The notes: a model not told the origin generated them from the letters alone. A stretch of DNA of 64,000 nt from Pigmentiphaga humi (GCF_900606115.1 NZ_UWPJ01000018.1:62001-126000); one strand, 5' to 3'; positions 36,924 to 47,547 are shown, counted from the first letter of the stretch. Numbers and translations are program-made.

Positions 36924-37105
36924 TTCCCGATCATGCCTACCCACGCCTGCCGCGCCGCCCGTTCCCTCCAGGCGCATCGCTGTCTGCCGCTCGCCGTGGG
37001 CGCCCCGCCTCCTCCCGCTTTCCATCCCTTGCGCCGTGCACTCCCCTGGCGGAGTTACACTGCGCGTCGCGTCATTCCAACTCACTTCCCTCTTCGGAGA
37101 CTTAC

Positions 37106-38092
37106 ATGAGCAAGCCCGCAATGCGCGTCGCCGTCACCGGCGCCGCTGGCCAGATCGGTTACGCCCTGCTGTTCCGCATCGCCTCCGGCGAAATGCTGGG
37201 CAAGGACCAGCCCGTCATCCTGCAACTGCTGGAGATCCCCGACGAAAAAGCGCAGAAAGCGCTCAAGGGCGTGATCATGGAGCTGGAAGACTGCGCCTTC
37301 CCGCTGCTGCAGGAAGTCACCGCCCACAGCGACCCCATGACCGCGTTCAAGGACGCCGACGTGGCCCTGCTGGTCGGCGCCCGCCCGCGCGGCCCCGGCA
37401 TGGAGCGCAAGGATCTGCTGGCCGTCAACGCCCAGATCTTCACCGCGCAGGGCAAGGCCCTGAACGCCGTCGCCAGCCGCAACGTCAAGGTCCTGGTGGT
37501 CGGCAACCCCGCCAACACCAACGCCTACATCGCCATGAAGTCGGCCCCGGACCTGCCCGCCCGCAACTTCACCGCCATGCTGCGCCTGGACCACAACCGC
37601 GCCCTGTCGCAGATGGCCGCCAAGGCCGGCAGCGCCGTCGGCGACATCGAGAAGCTCATCGTCTGGGGCAACCACTCGCCCACGATGTACCCCGACTACC
37701 GCTACGCCTCCATCGCCGGCAAGCCCGCCACCTCGGTGCTGAGCGACGACGATTGGAACCGCAACACCTTCATTCCGACCGTCGGCAAGCGCGGCGCCGC
37801 CATCATCGACGCCCGCGGCCTCTCCTCCGCCGCCTCGGCCGCCAACGCCGCCATCGACCACGTCCACGACTGGGTCCTGGGCAGCAACGGCAAGTGGGTC
37901 ACCATGGGCGTTCCGTCGGACGGCTCCTACGGCATCCCCGAAGGCATCATCTACGGCATGCCCGTGATCACCAAGAACGGCGAGTACGCCATCGTCAAGG
38001 ATCTCGACATCGACGCCTTCTCGCGCGAGCGCATGGACGCGACGCTGAACGAGCTCCTGGAAGAGCGCGACGGCGTGAAGCACCTGCTGTAG
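37106..38092 (+). CDS. mdh: Malate dehydrogenase
   Basis: Interconverts malate and oxaloacetate with NAD. The 328-residue product is of the type resembling cytosolic MDH. The NAD-binding motif [12 protein letters not shown] starts at residue 11, and [12 protein letters not shown] near residue 185 contains the catalytic His. [14 protein letters not shown] provides substrate-contact Arg residues. GGAGA just before the ATG supports the start. Divergent from the GntR regulator, with operator and promoter between; a palindromic repeat and a strong terminator follow. Confidence 0.97.
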   Translation: MSKPAMRVAVTGAAGQIGYALLFRIASGEMLGKDQPVILQLLEIPDEKAQKALKGVIMELEDCAFPLLQEVTAHSDPMTAFKDADVALLVGARPRGPGMERKDLLAVNAQIFTAQGKALNAVASRNVKVLVVGNPANTNAYIAMKSAPDLPARNFTAMLRLDHNRALSQMAAKAGSAVGDIEKLIVWGNHSPTMYPDYRYASIAGKPATSVLSDDDWNRNTFIPTVGKRGAAIIDARGLSSAASAANAAIDHVHDWVLGSNGKWVTMGVPSDGSYGIPEGIIYGMPVITKNGEYAIVKDLDIDAFSRERMDATLNELLEERDGVKHLL

Positions 38093-38101
38093 GGAAGCCC
38101 A

Positions 38102-38177
38102 CCCCCTACGCGCTTCGCGCGCCCCCTCAAGGGGGCGATGCGGGCGGACCGGCAAAGCCGGATCCACCGCATCCTGG
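38102..38177 (+). repeat. Modular palindromic intergenic repeat, copy 5 (short form)
   Basis: Starts nine bases after the mdh stop. CGCGCTTCGCGCG hairpin, CCCCCT-CA-AGGGGG, arms GATGCGG and CCGCATC, and a core ACCGGC-AAA-GCCGG whose loop differs from the other copies (AAA rather than GGA). Same orientation as mdh transcription and followed about 45 bases later by a classical terminator, so it is probably not needed for termination. Confidence 0.8.
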
Positions 38178-38222
38178 GTAAAAGCGGACGGGTGAAGAGC
38201 GGTGTTCTTTCCGGCCCAAGAG

Positions 38223-38260
38223 GCACACGAGTACGATAGCGTCCTCGTGTGCTTTTTTTT
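38223..38260 (+). terminator. Rho-independent terminator of mdh
   Basis: GCACACGAG (38223-38231) pairs with CTCGTGTGC (38244-38252) and is followed by eight Ts (38253-38260). Confidence 0.92.
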
Positions 38261-38298
38261 CGCTCCCAAGCTGCGGCGCAGCAACGACCGATGCCGCA

Positions 38299-38392
38299 GG
38301 CTGTGTCCGGGGCAGTCGGCCGAAACCGGGAAGTCCCGCGCAGCGGGACCGGCGTCGCTGCGCCCCGCCAGCCGGCTGCCCCGGACACAGCC
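38299..38392. repeat. Large inverted repeat upstream of the CitE-like gene
   Basis: Arms of 22 bases (38299-38320 and 38371-38392) are complementary except for one position that would be a G-U pair in RNA; the outer 17 bases are perfect. Inside is a second perfect stem, GTCCCGC (38333-38339) with GCGGGAC (38343-38349). It ends 30 bases before the CitE-like ATG. Just to its left, CTGCGGC (38271-38277) could pair with GCCGCAG (38293-38299). No T-run follows, and it is not related to the six modular repeats. Confidence 0.75.
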
Positions 38393-38422
38393 GTCTCAAG
38401 AACTCAGACTCATACAGCGCCC

Positions 38423-39418
<996 letters not shown>

Positions 39419-39456
39419 ACAGGCAAGGCCGCGCCGGACACGGCGCGGCCCGGGAC

Positions 39457-39660
39457 TCACTGGTCGTTCAGGCTCTGCCTGGCGGCCTCTTCAGGCGTCA
39501 TGCCCTCGTAGAACTGGTCGGTGAACCACTCGGCCTCTTCCTCGATGTACTCGCGCGCCTCCTCGAGGCTCGCGCCGGCCTGCACCAGCAATTTTTCGAC
39601 CTCGCCGCACCACGCGAGCAGTGCCTGGAGATCGGGGTCGAGGTCTTTGTCGTTCGCCAT
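39457..39660 (-). CDS. Small acidic protein of unknown function
   Basis: A 67-residue soluble protein beginning MANDKDLDPDLQALLAWCGE and rich in Glu/Asp, with two predicted helices (VEKLLVQAGASLEEAREYIEEEAEWF). The ATG at 39660 is preferred over an upstream in-frame start that would add a basic, unrelated leader. No cysteine pairs, signal sequence or family I can name. It is convergent with the CitE-like gene and downstream of the 2-hydroxyacid dehydrogenase. Codon use looks normal for the region. Confidence 0.65.
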   Translation of the reverse strand: MANDKDLDPDLQALLAWCGEVEKLLVQAGASLEEAREYIEEEAEWFTDQFYEGMTPEEAARQSLNDQ

Positions 39661-39759
39661 CGGCGTATTTCCATTGAAAAAAAGAAGCCTGCACGCCACG
39701 CTATTCGCCAACGCAACGCGGCATGCCGCCGAGCATACTCCAATTGCCGGCCGGCCCGG

Positions 39760-40716
39760 CTAGGCCTCGCCGTCCAGCTCGCGGACCAGCAGGCCGATGA
39801 ACCGGTCGATCACCTCCGCGCGGTTGCCGTCCGAGGTGCCCGCCATGTGCGGGCTCAGCAGAAAATCCCGGCATCGCCAGAGCGGATCGTCGGCCGGCAG
39901 CGGCTCGGCACGAAAGGTATCCAGGTAGGCATGGCGCACCAGCCCGCGCGCATGCGCAGCCAACAACGCCTCGGCATCGACCACCCGGCCGCGCGCGACG
40001 TTGACCACGCCCAGGGGCCGCCCGGCGTCGAGGGCCGATAGCGTATCGATATTGAAAAGCGACTCGGTGGCCGGCGACAGCGGGCAAACGAAAAACACCC
40101 AATCCACCTCCCCCACCCACTGCCGGAACCGCGCATAGGTGTCCGTCGGCCAGCCCTCTTCGATCGGTTCCCCGCTGTGGCGCAGCACCCGGCAGCGTAC
40201 GCCGAGCATGGACAGGCAGGCGCCCAGCCGCCGCCCTACCGCGCCCCACCCCACGATCACGGCTTCCAGGTGGCGCAGCGCCCTCACCTCGTCGTGCCGC
40301 AGGGGCTCCCAGCGCTGCTGCAATTGCTGCTCGCGCGCCCGGTGCAGTTGCCGGCTGAAGTACAGGAACCCCGCCAGCGCCGTCTGTGCCACCGCCTCGG
40401 CATTCGCACCGGGCGAATTCGTGACGCGCACGCCGCGCGCGCGCAAAGCCGCATAAATGCGGCGGTCCGTGCCCGAGGCATAGGTATGCACCCAGCGCAG
40501 GCCCGGGGCGGCAAGCAGCGCCTCATAGAATGCCGCGGTCTCGGGCGTGAGCACATCGTCGGTAGAGGCGCCCACCACATCGCGGGTGATGAGCGCCGCA
40601 TCGGCCCTGCCCGCCTCCGGCAGGCCGAGCAGCGCCACGCGCCCGGGCCAGCGCCGCGGCACGCCCGCTTGCCGCAATTCGGCACGGCCACGCTCGGAGC
40701 ACAAGAGATTCAGCAT
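39760..40716 (-). CDS. D-isomer specific 2-hydroxyacid dehydrogenase (glyoxylate/hydroxypyruvate reductase-like)
   Basis: NAD(P)-dependent reductase of 2-keto acids, 318 residues. Rossmann motif VGWGAVGRRLG at 155-165, and the catalytic residues Arg242 (NVARGRVVD), Glu271 (RAEPLPADDPLW) and His290 (SPHMAGTSDGN). The substrate cannot be read from the sequence. It follows the CoA transferase with a 32-base gap, so the two are probably co-transcribed. Confidence 0.87.
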   Translation of the reverse strand: MLNLLCSERGRAELRQAGVPRRWPGRVALLGLPEAGRADAALITRDVVGASTDDVLTPETAAFYEALLAAPGLRWVHTYASGTDRRIYAALRARGVRVTNSPGANAEAVAQTALAGFLYFSRQLHRAREQQLQQRWEPLRHDEVRALRHLEAVIVGWGAVGRRLGACLSMLGVRCRVLRHSGEPIEEGWPTDTYARFRQWVGEVDWVFFVCPLSPATESLFNIDTLSALDAGRPLGVVNVARGRVVDAEALLAAHARGLVRHAYLDTFRAEPLPADDPLWRCRDFLLSPHMAGTSDGNRAEVIDRFIGLLVRELDGEA

Positions 40717-40748
40717 GTTCTATGTCTGTGGATCGCCGTACGCCTGGG

Positions 40749-41978
40749 CTACCGGCCCCCTACCGCGCCCTGCTCCATCATGCGTCTTGCCGCCTCGTCC
40801 GAATAGCCCAGCTCGCGCAGGATCTCCAGCCCGTGCTCGCCGAGCAGCGGCGCCGGACGCATCTCGCACGCCACGCTGCCGCTCATGCTGGTCGGGTCGG
40901 CGATGTCCCACATCGCCCCTTCGCTGGGATGCTCGACCCGGCGCAGCAGCCCGGCGCCGACGATATGCGGATCGCTGCGCAGGCTGTCCAGCGTGTTGTA
41001 GGGCATGGCGGGGATGTCCGCCGCGGCGAGGGCTTCCAGCCATTCTCGGGTGGTGCGCTCCGCCATGGCCTGGGCCCGGATGGCGAAGTATTCGCTGCTG
41101 TGCGCGGCGCGCGCCTGCTTGGTGCGAAAGCGCGGATCCTCTTTCATCTCGGGGCGGCCCATCACGTCCATCAAAGCGTGGGCCTGCGCATCGGTATTCG
41201 TGGTCAGGCAGACGTAGCCGTCCAGCGTTTTCACCGGGCTCGCCTGCGGGTCGATCAGGCGCAGGTCGCCCGGTTCGGACAAAGGCGGATCGAAGGTGGC
41301 GCCGTACAGGTGTTCACTCATGACCAGCGCGGCCATGTTCTCGAACATGGGCACCTCCAGCCGCTGTCCGCGCCCGGTGCGCTCGCGCTGGAACAGGGCC
41401 ATCAGCACCGCATTGAGGGCCATCAGGCCGACGGTGCGGTCCGCCACGACGTAGGGCACGTAGCGCGGCACGCCGGTCGCCATCTCGGCCAGCGCCGCGA
41501 CCCCGGAGCCGCCCTGGATGATGGAATCGTAGGCCGGCGTGTCGCGGTACGGCCCGGGGCCGAAGCCGACCATGCTGCAATAGACCAGGCGCGGATTGCG
41601 CGCGGCGAGCGCGGCGTAGTCCAGCCCCAGCCGCTCGATCGCGCGCGGACGCATGTTGATCAGCATGACGTCGGCCCGCTCGACCAGCGCCATCGCCACT
41701 TCGCGTCCCGCCTCGCTCTTGAGGTCCAGCGCGATGCTGCGCTTGCCGCGGTTCAGGTGCAGGAACTTGCCGGACATGCCCGGGGTGGGCGACGGCCCGG
41801 CTATCCAGCGGATGACGTCGCCATCGCCCGCTTCGATCTTGATCACGTCCGCGCCATGGTCGGCCATGATCTTGGCTGCATAGGGTCCGACGACGGCGGA
41901 GGTGAAATCCAGCACGCGGACGCCGGCGAGCGCGGCCTGGCTGGGGTCGGGAGTATTCGATTGCGTCGATTGGGTCAT
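40749..41978 (-). CDS. CoA transferase, CaiB/BaiF (class III) family
   Basis: Transfers CoA between carboxylic acids. The 409-residue product has the family N terminus (GVRVLDFTSAVVGPYAAKIMADHGADVIKIE), HLNRGKRSIALDLK, and PAYDSIIQGGSGV with the expected catalytic Asp. The start at 41978 (MTQSTQSN) is chosen by homology; neither it nor an upstream ATG at 42047 has a clear ribosome-binding site. Upstream of the 2-hydroxyacid dehydrogenase, which hints at breakdown of a hydroxy- or dicarboxylic acid through its CoA ester. Confidence 0.88.
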   Translation of the reverse strand: MTQSTQSNTPDPSQAALAGVRVLDFTSAVVGPYAAKIMADHGADVIKIEAGDGDVIRWIAGPSPTPGMSGKFLHLNRGKRSIALDLKSEAGREVAMALVERADVMLINMRPRAIERLGLDYAALAARNPRLVYCSMVGFGPGPYRDTPAYDSIIQGGSGVAALAEMATGVPRYVPYVVADRTVGLMALNAVLMALFQRERTGRGQRLEVPMFENMAALVMSEHLYGATFDPPLSEPGDLRLIDPQASPVKTLDGYVCLTTNTDAQAHALMDVMGRPEMKEDPRFRTKQARAAHSSEYFAIRAQAMAERTTREWLEALAAADIPAMPYNTLDSLRSDPHIVGAGLLRRVEHPSEGAMWDIADPTSMSGSVACEMRPAPLLGEHGLEILRELGYSDEAARRMMEQGAVGGR

Positions 41979-42108
41979 GGGCAAAGCCGGCGCGCCGCTG
42001 GGGCCGCCGCGTTTCCTCGGTCTATGGCATGCGATGCCGTGCAGCATACGTGCTCGCGCGGCATGGCACTAGTCCCGGCAAAATGCTTTCCGCCGCGCAG
42101 AACGCGCG

Positions 42109-43671
42109 TCAGGGCCACGCGACCTGATAGTTCAGGATGGCCGAGACCGAGCGCCGCGCGCCCGCGGTGCAGGCATCCGTATAGCAATACGATGCGTATT
42201 CCTGGTCGAGCATGTTGTTCGCGCTGGCTCGCAGCTTCAGTCCCTTGAGACTGGAGTCGAGACGGGCGAAGTCGTAATTGACGCCGGCGTCGAGCAAGGT
42301 ATACGAAACCGCCATTCCCGAGGCGGCGCCGCCGTAATAGGCGCCGGCGCGCCCCACCCTGCCGTCCAGGCTCAGGCCCGCGAACCAGCCGCGCGTGACG
42401 GCATAGTTGGCCCCCAGCGACAGGCGCTGTTCCGACACGTCCGGATAGCGGTTGGCCAGCATGGCCGCATAGGCGTCGTCGCTGGCGTGCAGGACGGTCG
42501 AGCGGGTCAGCGCGTAGGTGGCGACCAGATTCATGTTCTGCAGCGGCTGCAGCTTGCTCTCGACCGTCGTTCCGCGTATCCGCATTTCCGCCCAGGCGCT
42601 GCACCCGGCGGCCGCGCAGCCCTCCTGGGCATTGCTCGCCTGGGCATTGTTCTGGATCTGGTTGAAGGCCGTCACGGTCATCAACTGGCCCAGCAGCGGC
42701 GGCTGGTAGCGCACGCCCGTTTCGTACTGCTGGCTGGTGGCCCAGGCCGCATCGCCCGCGCGCGGCGCGTAGCTTTGCGAATAATTGACATAGGGCGACA
42801 GCCCGATCGGAAACTGGTAGCGCAGGCCCAGCCGGCCGCTGTAGACGTCGTCCTGCGCGGCATCGGCCTCGTCGCCTGCCGTGTTCAGGTCCACCGTGCG
42901 GCGCATGCCCTGGTCGCGCCGGCCGACCATGGACAGCACCCAGCGCTGGTACTGCACCTCGTCCTGCACGAAGAAGCCCAGCTTGCTCTCTTCGGCGTAC
43001 GAACGCGCCATGATGCGCGGCTGGCCGATGTGCGTGCCGTACCCGGCGTCGAAAATATCCAGCGACGGCGCGGGCGCGATCCTGCTCTCGTAGATGTCGC
43101 GCGACTTGAGGTAGTCGAAGCCGAACTTGAAACTGTGCTGCAGGCCCGCAGTCGTGAACCTGGCCTGCGCATACGTGCCGACGTTGAAGGTCCCGAGCCC
43201 GCTGCCCAGCCCGTCCGACTCGACCGACGCGCCATCCGGGCGGCCGGCCGCGCCGGGCTGGTTCTGTGGACCGTCGTAGCGCAGGCTCTGCTTGACCATC
43301 CAAGTGTCGTCCAGCTTCTGCTCGAACTCGTAATTGGATTTCGTGCCCGGCGTGGCCTGGTTGTAAGCCTGCAGCCCGGTACGGCCGTCGATGCCGCCAT
43401 CGGCATCGGGAATCCAGCCCGGCACGGCCGGCGCCCGCGGCGATGCCGGCGCGCCGGTAGCATCGGCCACCGGATAAACCAGGGCCACGGAGGTATACGG
43501 CAACTCCGGTTCCGGCGGCGCCGGCTCCTGCCTGGCCGGCGGCCCCGCCGGAACCGCCGACGCGGACGCAGGCTCATGCAGCGACACCGCAGGCGCGCAA
43601 GCGGCCAGCGCCAGCGGCACAACCGCCAGCGCCACACCCCGCATCCGCAGCCGATGTCGCAACAACCTCAA
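42109..43671 (-). CDS. Plugless TonB-dependent siderophore receptor-like barrel with lipoprotein signal
   Basis: A 520-residue product. The N terminus MRLLRHRLRMRGVALAVVPLALAAC is a lipoprotein signal with a lipobox-like LAAC. A Pro/Ala-rich linker follows. From about residue 110 the sequence is the beta-barrel of a FhuA/FpvA-type siderophore receptor (YEFEQKLDDTWMVKQSLRYDG, RWVLSMVGRRDQ, GLRYQFPIGLSPYVNYSQSY, YETGVRYQPPLLGQLMTVTAF, LKLRASANNMLDQEYASYC). The plug domain, TonB box and first strands of a normal ~700-residue receptor are missing, and upstream DNA holds no remnant of them. The barrel frame is intact with no stop. It is either a decayed receptor or a repurposed outer-membrane lipoprotein. 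Confidence 0.75.
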   Translation of the reverse strand: MRLLRHRLRMRGVALAVVPLALAACAPAVSLHEPASASAVPAGPPARQEPAPPEPELPYTSVALVYPVADATGAPASPRAPAVPGWIPDADGGIDGRTGLQAYNQATPGTKSNYEFEQKLDDTWMVKQSLRYDGPQNQPGAAGRPDGASVESDGLGSGLGTFNVGTYAQARFTTAGLQHSFKFGFDYLKSRDIYESRIAPAPSLDIFDAGYGTHIGQPRIMARSYAEESKLGFFVQDEVQYQRWVLSMVGRRDQGMRRTVDLNTAGDEADAAQDDVYSGRLGLRYQFPIGLSPYVNYSQSYAPRAGDAAWATSQQYETGVRYQPPLLGQLMTVTAFNQIQNNAQASNAQEGCAAAGCSAWAEMRIRGTTVESKLQPLQNMNLVATYALTRSTVLHASDDAYAAMLANRYPDVSEQRLSLGANYAVTRGWFAGLSLDGRVGRAGAYYGGAASGMAVSYTLLDAGVNYDFARLDSSLKGLKLRASANNMLDQEYASYCYTDACTAGARRSVSAILNYQVAWP

Positions 43672-43839
43672 CCCTTATCCATCCGTATCACAACCGCACC
43701 GAACCCAGACCGGCACACGGACATCCTAGCTTCCAACCCTCGCCATGCCGGCCATTCGTACCGCTTCGAGACCCCTCTCAAAGAGAAGTTCCCACCGCGG
43801 AAGAACACTTCCTCCACCACCAAAAACGCCCGTCTCCGA
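43672..43839. other. Region upstream of the barrel lipoprotein gene
   Basis: About 170 bases before copy 6 of the modular repeat. No gene, no Fur-like AT-rich palindrome and no clear promoter seen. Confidence 0.4.
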
Positions 43840-43990
43840 CCCAGGAAACCGCGGATCCGGCTCCGCCAGTCCGCCGGTTCGCCCCTGGGCCCGGCGCCGG
43901 GCCGCCCAGGCGGGCCCAGGCCTCCTCGGGGGGCTGCCGCGTAGCGGCTGGGGGCCATCATTTCCGGAGCGCGCGCAAGCGCGCAGGGGG
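43840..43990 (-). repeat. Modular palindromic intergenic repeat, copy 6 (long form)
   Basis: Between fdx and the barrel lipoprotein gene, abutting the fdx stop. It shares the long form's extra module with copy 2: the palindrome GGGCCCGGCGCCGGGCC, CCTCGGGGGG and GCTGCCGCGTAGCGGC. It ends with GCGCGCGCAAGCGCGC followed by GGGGG. The core CCGGCTCCGCCAG is partly decayed. Confidence 0.78.
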
Positions 43991-44332
43991 TCAATGATTC
44001 TCACTAGCGTGATTGATCGTGTACTTCGGAATCTCGACCGTCAGGTCCGCATCGTCGATGATGGCCTGGCACGACAGCCTCGACGCCGAGGTCAGCCCCC
44101 AGGCCTTGTCGAGCATGTCTTCCTCGTTGTCGCTGGCGTCTTCCAGCGAAGAAAACCCTTCCCGCACGATGACGTGACAGGTCGTGCACGCACACGAGAG
44201 TTCGCAGGCGTGTTCGATCTCGATGTGATTGTCGAGCAGCACGCGGCAAATGGAAACACCGGTCGGCGCGTCTTCGATGACGGCGCCTTGCGGGCAGAGT
44301 TCGGGGTGCGGCAGCACCGTAAGCTTGGGCAT
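43991..44332 (-). CDS. fdx: Isc-type 2Fe-2S ferredoxin
   Basis: Electron donor for Fe-S cluster assembly. The 113-residue product has cysteines 43, 49, 52 and 88 in the adrenodoxin/Fdx spacing (HACELSCACTTC and RLSCQA), and the typical C-terminal IPKYTIN. The start ATG at 44332 opens with MPKLTVLPH, as in other Isc ferredoxins. Last gene of the isc operon. Confidence 0.95.
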   Translation of the reverse strand: MPKLTVLPHPELCPQGAVIEDAPTGVSICRVLLDNHIEIEHACELSCACTTCHVIVREGFSSLEDASDNEEDMLDKAWGLTSASRLSCQAIIDDADLTVEIPKYTINHASENH

Positions 44333-44390
44333 GGTGTAAGACCTGGTATTTAAGCGCGGGGCGGTCCGGAATGAAGCGGGCCGCGTCCCG

Positions 44391-46253
44391 TCATGCGATT
44401 TCGTCGACGCGCCGGCCCGCCAGGACGTGCCGTATGCTGCGGTCCATCCGCTTGGCGGCGAAATCCTCGGTGGCCTGCGCCAGCGCCTCGATCTGCCGCC
44501 GGATCTGGTCGGCATCGCCGCCGGCCGACGCCGCGGCCGTGCGCTCGAGCTCGGCGCGGATCGCCGCCAGCACGTCGGCCTCCAGCAAATCGGCGTCGGC
44601 CTGCAAGGCCGCCTCGACCGACTCGACCAGGCGCCGTGCCTCGACCTGCTGCTCGCGCAGCGCACGCATCTTCATATCGACGTCGGCGCTCTGCATGCCG
44701 TCGGCCAACATGGCCGCCACCTCGTCGTCGGACAGCCCGTACGAAGGCTTGACCGAAATCGAGGCCTCCACGCCCGAGCTCTGTTCGCGGGCCGTCACAT
44801 TGAGCAGGCCATCGGCATCGACCTGGAAGGTGACGCGTATGCGCGCGGCCCCCGCCACCATGGGCGGGATACCGCGCAGCTCGAAGCGCGCCAGCGAGCG
44901 GCAATCCGATACCAGTTCGCGTTCGCCTTGCACGACGTGGATCGCCATGGCCGTCTGGCCATCCTTGAAGGTGGTGAACTCCTGGGCGCGGGCGACCGGG
45001 ATGGTGCTGTTGCGGGCGATCACGCGCTCGACCAGCCCGCCCATGGTTTCCAGCCCCAGCGACAGCGGAATGACGTCCAGCAGCAGCCATTGGTCGTCCG
45101 CGGAACGGTTGCCGGCCAGCAGGTTGGCCTGCATCGCGGCGCCCAGCGCGACGACCTGGTCGGGATCGAGGTTGATCAGCGGTTCGGTGCCGAACAGCTC
45201 GCCCACCATGCGGCGGACGATGGGCATGCGCGTGGCGCCGCCGACCATGACAACCCCCTTGACCTCGTCCGCGGCCAGGTGCGCGTCGCGCAGCGCGCGG
45301 CGCGCGCTGGCCAAGGTTCGCGCGACCAGCGGCCGGGCCAGCGTCTCGAATTGCTCGCGGGTCAGGCGCAAGGCCAGTGCCTGGCCGCCCGACAGCGTTG
45401 CAGCCTGTTCGGCGGCGTCCGCCTCGGACAGCGCTTCGCGCACCGTCCTGGCAGCGACCAGCAAGACGCGCTGGTCTTCCGCCTTCAGGCCGGAAAGGCC
45501 GTGCCCGGCCATCCAGGCATCGACGATGGCGCCGTCGAAGTCGTCGCCGCCCAAGGCCGTGTCGCCGCCGGTGGCGATGACTTCGAACACGCCCTTGGAC
45601 AGGCGCAGGATGGAGATGTCGAAGGTGCCGCCGCCGAGGTCATAGACCGCATAAATGCCTTCGGCGGCGTTGTCCAGCCCGTAGGCGATGGCGGCGGCGG
45701 TCGGCTCGTTGAGCAGCCGCAGCACGTTCAGGCCGGCCAGGCGCGCAGCGTCCTTGGTGGCCTGGCGCTGCGCATCGTCGAAATAGGCCGGTACGGTGAT
45801 GACGGCGCCGACCAGGTCGTCGCCCAGCGCGTCTTCGGCCAGCTGCCTCAGCTTGGCCAGAATCTGCGCGGATACCTCGACCGGGGTCTTGTCGCCCTGG
45901 ACGGTCTGCACGCGCACCATGCCCGGGGCGTCGACGAACCGGTACGGCACGTGCAGCTTCTCGGCGTCGGCCAGGCCGCGTCCCATGAAGCGCTTGACCG
46001 ATACCAGCGTGTTGTGAGGGTCGAGCGCCTGCGCGGCGAGCGCCTTGCGGCCGATCTGCACGTCGCCGCCCGGCAGGTAGCGCACCGCGGACGGCAGCAG
46101 CGCCCGGCCCTCGCCGTCGCGCAGCACTTCGGCCACGCCGCTGCGCACCGAGGCCACCAGCGAGTTGGTCGTACCCAGGTCTATGCCCACCGCCAGCCGA
46201 CGCTGGTGCGGGGCTTCGGACATGCCGGGTTCGGCTATCTGCAAAAGCGCCAT
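44391..46253 (-). CDS. hscA: Fe-S assembly chaperone HscA (Hsp70 family)
   Basis: ATP-dependent chaperone that binds IscU with HscB to release the assembled cluster. The 620-residue product has the Hsp70 ATPase opening [40 protein letters not shown] and [13 protein letters not shown], and a shorter C-terminal lid than DnaK, as expected for HscA. It is between hscB and fdx on the minus strand, which settles the choice against DnaK. Confidence 0.96.
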   Translation of the reverse strand: MALLQIAEPGMSEAPHQRRLAVGIDLGTTNSLVASVRSGVAEVLRDGEGRALLPSAVRYLPGGDVQIGRKALAAQALDPHNTLVSVKRFMGRGLADAEKLHVPYRFVDAPGMVRVQTVQGDKTPVEVSAQILAKLRQLAEDALGDDLVGAVITVPAYFDDAQRQATKDAARLAGLNVLRLLNEPTAAAIAYGLDNAAEGIYAVYDLGGGTFDISILRLSKGVFEVIATGGDTALGGDDFDGAIVDAWMAGHGLSGLKAEDQRVLLVAARTVREALSEADAAEQAATLSGGQALALRLTREQFETLARPLVARTLASARRALRDAHLAADEVKGVVMVGGATRMPIVRRMVGELFGTEPLINLDPDQVVALGAAMQANLLAGNRSADDQWLLLDVIPLSLGLETMGGLVERVIARNSTIPVARAQEFTTFKDGQTAMAIHVVQGERELVSDCRSLARFELRGIPPMVAGAARIRVTFQVDADGLLNVTAREQSSGVEASISVKPSYGLSDDEVAAMLADGMQSADVDMKMRALREQQVEARRLVESVEAALQADADLLEADVLAAIRAELERTAAASAGGDADQIRRQIEALAQATEDFAAKRMDRSIRHVLAGRRVDEIA

Positions 46254-46269
46254 GCGTTCCTATGTATCT

Positions 46270-46803
46270 TCAGTCTTGTTCCGCCAGAGCGTCGACGGCT
46301 GCATCGACCTCGTCGGAGAATTTTTCAATGAACATCCACTCCCGCACGCGCACGGCGGCAGCGGCGTAATCATGCCGGCGGTCCAGCAGTTCGCCCACTT
46401 CCTGCACCATGCCGCGCCGCGCCTGCGCCAGCTCGCCGGCCAGCGCCTCGAGCGCGGCCGCATCGCGCCGCGCCCGGGCTTCTTCCAGCCCTTCGCGCCA
46501 TTCCATCTGCTGCATCAGGAAGGCGGGCGTCATCGCGGTATTGGTCTCGACCTGCAGGTCCACGCCCGCCCGTTCGCACAGGTAGCGGGCGCGCGCCAGC
46601 GGCGAGCGCAGCACGCCGTAGGCCTCGTTCGCGCGCGAGGCCCACTGCATGGCCACGCGCCGCTCCTGGGCCGAACCGGCCGCATGGCGGTCGGGATGGA
46701 CCTTGGCCTGCACGTCCCGCCAGGCCCGGTCCAGCGCATCGCGGTCGAGCGCGAAACCGCGCGGCATCCCCAGCAAATCGAAATGGTCGGGATCCTGCTG
46801 CAT
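46270..46803 (-). CDS. hscB: Fe-S assembly co-chaperone HscB (J-domain)
   Basis: Stimulates HscA and delivers IscU. A 177-residue protein with an N-terminal J domain containing HPD at residues 36-38 and a C-terminal three-helix IscU-binding domain. The ATG at 46803 overlaps the iscA stop by one base (TGATG), so translation is coupled. Confidence 0.94.
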   Translation of the reverse strand: MQQDPDHFDLLGMPRGFALDRDALDRAWRDVQAKVHPDRHAAGSAQERRVAMQWASRANEAYGVLRSPLARARYLCERAGVDLQVETNTAMTPAFLMQQMEWREGLEEARARRDAAALEALAGELAQARRGMVQEVGELLDRRHDYAAAAVRVREWMFIEKFSDEVDAAVDALAEQD

Positions 46804-47126
46804 CAAATGGTGAAAGACTCACCGCAGCCGCAGGTTGCCTTCTCGTTGGGGTTGTTGAACTTGAAGCCTTCGTTGAGCCCTTCGCGCGCGTAGTCGAGCT
46901 GCGTGCCGGCCAGGTAGGGCAGGCTCTTGGGATCGACGAACACTTTCACGCCTTCGCTCTCGAAGACCTGGTCGTCCGGCAGGAACTCGTCCACGTACTC
47001 GAGCTTGTAGGCCAGGCCCGAGCAGCCCGTGGTGCGCACGCCCAGGCGCAGGCCCAGGCCCTTGCCGCGCTTTTCCAGGTAGCGGTTCACATGGCGCGCG
47101 GCGCGTTCGGTCAACGTTACCGACAT
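46803..47126 (-). CDS. iscA: Iron-sulfur cluster assembly protein IscA
   Basis: A-type carrier that passes clusters to apoproteins. 107 residues with the three conserved cysteines, Cys35 in TTGCSGLAY, and Cys99 and Cys101 in CGCGES. Between iscU and hscB in the operon. Confidence 0.95.
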   Translation of the reverse strand: MSVTLTERAARHVNRYLEKRGKGLGLRLGVRTTGCSGLAYKLEYVDEFLPDDQVFESEGVKVFVDPKSLPYLAGTQLDYAREGLNEGFKFNNPNEKATCGCGESFTI

Positions 47127-47145
47127 GGCATCCCCTTGCGAAATC

Positions 47146-47532
47146 TCAGCTGGCTTGGTGCTTGGCGCGATAGTCGCTCACGGCCGCCTTGATGGCGTCC
47201 TCGGCGAGGATCGAGCAGTGGATCTTGACCGGCGGCAGCGCCAGTTCCTGGGCGATATGGGTGTTGCGGATGTCCATCGCCTGATCGAGCGTCTTGCCTT
47301 TGACCCATTCGGTCACCAGCGAGCTGGAGGCGATGGCCGAACCGCAGCCGTAGGTCTTGAAGCGCGCGTCTTCGATGACGCCCTGCTCGTTGACCCTGAT
47401 TTGCAGCTTCATGACGTCGCCACAGGCCGGCGCGCCCACCATCCCGGTGCCGACGGATTCGTCGCCCTTGTCGAACGAACCGACGTTGCGGGGGTTTTCG
47501 TAGTGATCGATGACTTTTTCGCTATAGGCCAT
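47146..47532 (-). CDS. iscU: Iron-sulfur cluster scaffold IscU
   Basis: Scaffold on which 2Fe-2S clusters are built. 128 residues with Cys37, Cys63 and Cys106 and the HscA-recognition motif LPPVK at 99-103. Follows iscS by 15 bases. Confidence 0.97.
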   Translation of the reverse strand: MAYSEKVIDHYENPRNVGSFDKGDESVGTGMVGAPACGDVMKLQIRVNEQGVIEDARFKTYGCGSAIASSSLVTEWVKGKTLDQAMDIRNTHIAQELALPPVKIHCSILAEDAIKAAVSDYRAKHQAS

Positions 47533-47547
47533 GTTTGTTCTCCTGGT

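Noticed and set aside
38102-38177. The modular repeat after mdh as its transcription terminator
   Set aside because: No T-run follows, and a classical terminator with eight Ts lies about 45 bases further on.
38299-38392. The large inverted repeat as terminal repeats of an insertion sequence
   Set aside because: Only about 50 bases separate the arms, leaving no room for a transposase, and no target-site duplication is evident.
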